In this document: one piece after another, positions 21,261-25,078 of the stretch
Position numbering within the stretch: the first letter of the stretch is position 1
Layout of the letters: the number at the start of each line of letters is the position of its first letter
Assembly: GCA_034696485.1 (NCBI GenBank)
Contig: JAQIWT010000277.1
Coordinates: 1-25,078 of the forward strand
Origin: Isohypsibius dastychi
Taxonomy: Eukaryota; Tardigrada; Eutardigrada; Parachela; Isohypsibiidae
Length of the DNA stretch: 25,078 nt
Direction of reading: 5' to 3'
Program-made: the position numbers and the translations under genes
Notes under the pieces: model-generated
What the model was told of the DNA's origin: nothing
Databases searched by the model: none
What the model saw: only the letters and a program-made list of their open reading frames with translations

Positions 21261-22851
21261 CGGACAAAAAATAAAATAGTACGCCGAATTTAATCGCAGA
21301 ACTCGTAACGCAACGGCACGCAGTTTTGGCATTCCGACTCGAACATCGCGCTCTACTTCTTCCAAGTTCCTCCCGAGTCTGCGCCGACCCGGTAATTAAC
21401 ACATGAAACGCGATCGACTTCCAAAAAACCAACTATGAAAGATCAATGTTACACAAGATTTTTTGTTTTTCAACATGAGTGGTTTTTTCGGAATTATTTT
21501 TCAAAAACTGGTTTTGTGCAGGAGTTTTTTGTGAATTTTCAACTCTGGACCTGCTAAGAGTTCTGTTTGAGTATCGCAGCGTTATTTTGCTCCAACTATT
21601 TTCCATGAGAAATTCAAAAACCGTTTCATCTTATTTTGACAATATTCAAGTTTACTTCACAATCTTTAATATTTATTAAATATTTGATAATAGTAATAAC
21701 AATATTTTATAATAACAAGAATGATAATAAAAATATTAATAACATTCAATTTTTTATTTAACGTAAGTTAGTTTAAAAACAGAATATATTTCGAAACAGG
21801 GAGATATATTTTGTAGTAACATTCTTCGGTTTTGTTTCAAAAAAATCACAATTCTTCACCGCTTTCAAATTTTGTATGGTTACAGAATCAAATCACCAGT
21901 AGATTATTTCATAAGACTTCAAATTTGACTGGGTTGAATCTTCATTTCATTGCTTTTTTCCAAAACGTACGCGGCTTTGTCTGTTGGATTTTGTGGGGCG
22001 ACCCTGGATGCGTGGTATACATTTGTGCGTAGGATTGAAAAACAGAAAAAATGCGGGCCGAGCCAAAATAAACGACTCGTTGCATTCTGTTTAGCATTAT
22101 TGGATAAATTAGAGATGGGGGAGGTTGGGGGAGCTCCGGAATCAGAAAAGAAGAGGAAGAGAGATTGTCGTTTCGTTTCGATTTTCGAGAGCCGACTGCT
22201 GGGCTTGTGTTTGCTCATGTCGCCGTTGGAATCTGGTTTCAAAGCAGGAAAAAAGCAGTCAATCAGTGTCAACATGAGAAAAATGAAACTGAATGCACAA
22301 AATCAGGAAGCGTTCAAGGTTGAATGGGACGCAAATATCTCTCCCCTCTCCCTTTTTTTCATTCCACAAAAGCAACGAGATCATGCCCGTTTTCGGGGAC
22401 AAGGTTATTGGCTTTCTGTCTAGAAAATAACTTAAGTTTTACCGGTGTTTTTGGTTGAAACGACGTCGCCATTCACAAGTTCCCAATAAAGACCCTTTGG
22501 TAGAAGGATTTTTTTGCAGCAAAATTTACTTGTATTTTGAAAGCGATACAATCAGTATTCGCTAAATCTGTTTTATACGTCGTACTTTAAAAGAGTTCGA
22601 AGAGACGATTTCTCAAATCGTAACTTGAACATGTGTCTAATCTGGAAATCTTGAAACGCCACAGTGTTTTTTTTCTGGTTTTTATCTCATATCTATCCAA
22701 AATATTCATGTTTCTATTTAGGAAGCTCGTTTCGAAACACAATAGATCGGAATTAAAAAAGGGTTTGAATTCTCCGTGTTTTATTCGTTTCCAAAAGATT
22801 TCTTATTCCTTTGTGAGTTTTCTTCTTTTGAAATCGAAAAACCGAGATTAT

Positions 22852-22906
22852 ATTTATTATTTATTTTATTATTTATTTTATTTTATTTCGATCGTTATTT
22901 ATTTTT
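22852..22906. repeat. AT-rich low-complexity repeat (TTTAT/TTATT type)
   Basis: Imperfect runs of tattt and ttatt follow one another for about 55 bp within the putative intron. The neighbouring open frames (22633-23045) derive from this composition and are not genes. Confidence 0.8.
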
Positions 22907-24160
22907 GTCATCATTTTTTCTAGTTATCTATTTTACTGAATCTTGCTTTGCAATATGTCCATTAGCCTGCAAAATGTTTTGCCCATTTTTAACCAATTCT
23001 GCAAACCACTCACAAATTTCGAACATAAGAATTTGTAGCGGTTAAGCTTCTGCGACGTTTAATCGAACAATTAGGTCACTTAATTTAAATCCACCCTTGG
23101 AGAGAAACCGGAGAGTTTCGGAAGGGACGCTCCTAGAACTTGCACCGGATGTGTCTCAATTGCATTTCCGTTGGACAATATGTAGTTATCTTGACTCTTT
23201 CCACTACTAGCTTCACGCTTCTTCACACAGAGCACCAGTCAATTTCAACATCTTCCTTAGCTAATCATCGCTTAAAAATAGAAGAAAATATTTAGTCTGG
23301 TTATTAACAAACAATCCTGGAGTTTGGACTGCCTGTGGTAATTTTTTTCTGTGATTTGGAATGAGAGTGAAGAAAGGGATTGACATGCCAGCCCATCCAT
23401 CATCAAGTATTGGAGAAGGGGGGTAATTAGCACAACACTTTCCCCCCAAACTTTAAATCGTTACTTATTAAAAAGCCAAATGCTCTTCCCTGGCCAGGGA
23501 TCGCATGGGGACGATTCTCTTTTGGTTGAAGTCACGCAATGAAAACACATGTACAAATTCACAACTTCCGTTTTGTCACAAAAAGCCTTTCTGTTTTCGA
23601 TGTATAAAAAAAACTTTGTCTGTTTGACGGAGGTAACAAAAATAATCTGAATGAACAAATAATTGATCGTACATTGGAACGGTAAAGAGAAACAAGTTTG
23701 GGAAATATCTGAATATCAACCGAGCGAAACAAACCAACCGACAAGTACAGATGTATTGATTCGGGACAACGTGAGAAGCTCGGAATTTTGAATTTAATTT
23801 TGAAGAATAAAACATAAATCGTTATCATAAATATTTTGGAAACGTTGCTTTGAGGACCGGGACTATTTTCTACAGTATTTTTCACATCTCAAAAGGCTGG
23901 AGTGATATTGATATTCGCTATAAAAAAAATGCATTTCCAAAAATGCATTACTAAAAAAGTTTCATCTTCAGACTCCCTGTATGCAATATAATGTTTAAAA
24001 ATGTCAAAAACCACAACGAAAAGAACTTTAATTACATTCGTTTAATAAAGATATTCGTTTTGCGATATGCTCGTTCCCGAAGTTCAAAGCACGGACCATT
24101 TCACCAAAAACTAGATGAAATAAAAATTAGTTCTCAGGAACCAGTTCTCTGTTGAAATAT

Positions 24161-24175
24161 CTGTTCAGTGAACAG
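24161..24175. promoter_or_regulatory. IR-1 palindrome resembling a nuclear-receptor site
   Basis: ctgttcagtgaacag is a perfect inverted repeat with a one-base spacer. Its core GTTCAGTGAAC fits the inner part of the ecdysone-receptor consensus (GKTCANTGAMC), although the outermost bases do not. It lies in the putative K2P intron. Sequence resemblance only. Confidence 0.3.
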
Positions 24176-24467
24176 GATAGCACTGATTTCGGCCATCTTG
24201 CACAGTCTATGTTTTCCATTTGTTGATGTGCAGTGATTGGGAATGGAACGGTCAACTGAACAGAAGTTGTTTTGATTTGTTCAAAGCAGTTTAACAAATT
24301 GTTTATCTAGAAACAGGAAAATGTGGTGTGCTAGCAAATCGGCTTGTTAGTCATCAATTAAATGGCAACGTTTTGTCGGCGTCATAATTGTGGTGCAACA
24401 TGGGCCGAGTAGGTTAAGGAGCACTTAGAACTCCGAGTTATTTATATTCTCCTTCGGTCTGGTCTGC

Positions 24468-24511
24468 TGTATATAATGTATATCATGTATATCTGTATAT
24501 CTGTATATCAT
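24468..24511. repeat. Imperfect GTATATC/TGTATAT tandem repeat
   Basis: About 44 bp of repeated gtatat units (tgtatatc, ctgtatat) form a degenerate microsatellite in the putative intron. Confidence 0.8.
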
Positions 24512-24997
24512 GCCAGCTCATGCTCTGCGCACAAATTGTAAATGACATAATTTATTTCCCGTCGTAAATCCCTGTTATTATTCTTGTTCCGCCAAAAATC
24601 TAATTCATCGTGTAGTTGAGAAGTCATTGAGACATGAAACGATTTTGCCTTTGGTGAACACACAAAACAGGATAATCAATTTGCCTTGTCGCTTCGCGAT
24701 CCCATTTCAGAACAAGTCCAGGGACCCTGATTTGGTTTCTGGCCCGTTTTCCCAGTTGGTATCGGCGCCATCAAGCGCCAAGCGATCTGATGAAACTTTA
24801 TCCATCACGGACCATTACCAAGAGTAATGGCCGAGCTAGTCTAATCCCCCTTTCTTATCCCAATGACTTGCTTGGAAACTTTCTTTTCATCCGAACATTT
24901 ATAACTTGAGCGAAACAAAATGCTGCTTCAAACGGGATGAGGGAGAGAAGGGATGTACACGTAGTGCTATCGAAAAAAACCGAAAAAATTAAGCCGC

Positions 24998-25078
24998 GAA
25001 TGAATGAATGAATGAATGAATGAATGAATGAATGAATGAATGAATGAATGAATGAATGAATGAATGAATGAATGAATG
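24998..25078. repeat. (GAAT)n tetranucleotide microsatellite, reaching the window end
   Basis: Uninterrupted GAAT units run from 24998 to the last base, about 20 copies in 81 bp. The true length is unknown because it is cut by the window or by a contig end. Confidence 0.98.

Larger units (their letters stand above)
19474..25078 (+). other. Large K2P intron (incomplete)
   Basis: I found no exon continuing the K2P reading frame with a Tyr-Gly filter end in these 5.6 kb, so this is most simply a long intron extending past the window. It is AT-rich. The open frames (for example 21950-22423 + and 21121-21432 -) show no family features. A less AT-rich block at about 21040-21420 contains a consensus CRE and CT-rich sequence and could be a regulatory region or an unrelated transcript start, but nothing proves it. 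Confidence 0.5.

Noticed and set aside
21950-22423. 157-codon + frame in the putative K2P intron
   Set aside because: It has no recognisable domain, no splice context and irregular composition. It could be a small unknown gene, but nothing supports it.
1-25078. tRNA genes, CRISPR arrays or bacterial-type operons
   Set aside because: I saw no convincing tRNA A and B boxes with a foldable cloverleaf, no spaced direct-repeat array of CRISPR type, and all genes have spliceosomal introns.

Overview
This is eukaryotic nuclear DNA. Every gene I can reconstruct is interrupted by GT-AG introns, some very short (53, 59 and 63 bp), and long AT-rich non-coding stretches separate the genes. The products (nucleoporin Nup58, a vezatin-like membrane protein, a two-pore K+ channel and a FEM-1-like ankyrin protein) are metazoan. 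Compact introns and the style of the K2P channel N-terminus suggest an invertebrate, probably an arthropod-like ecdysozoan; I cannot name the species.

Layout. 1-2020: no recognisable gene, but a 19-bp-period tandem repeat at 402-534. 2021-4261 (+): a FEM-1-like ankyrin protein with a C-terminal RING finger, one short intron and a one-base frame break near 2183. 4789-7660 (-): a vezatin-like protein in four coding exons, convergent with the FEM-1-like gene. 8083-10134 (-): the FG nucleoporin Nup58 in six coding exons; it lies upstream of the vezatin-like gene on the same strand. 10339-11262: a non-autonomous hAT-type DNA transposon with perfect 16-bp terminal inverted repeats and a perfect 8-bp target-site duplication, about 200 bp upstream of the Nup58 start codon. 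11271-16751: a gene-poor interval of about 5.5 kb. 16752-19473 (+): the 5' half of a two-pore-domain K+ channel, ending at a phase-1 donor inside the first selectivity filter. 19474-25078: probably the following large intron, with low-complexity repeats and a (GAAT)n microsatellite at the window end.

The genes do not form one pathway. They are housekeeping or cell-biology genes that happen to be neighbours: nuclear pore, junction or transport adaptor, ubiquitin ligase and membrane excitability. The most interesting points are the FEM-1 plus RING architecture, the apparently duplicated cap-helix exon in the K2P gene, and the intact hAT insertion with its target-site duplication. All exon joins were derived by hand from reading frames, splice motifs and phase agreement. 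Family assignments rest on recalled family features, not on a database search.
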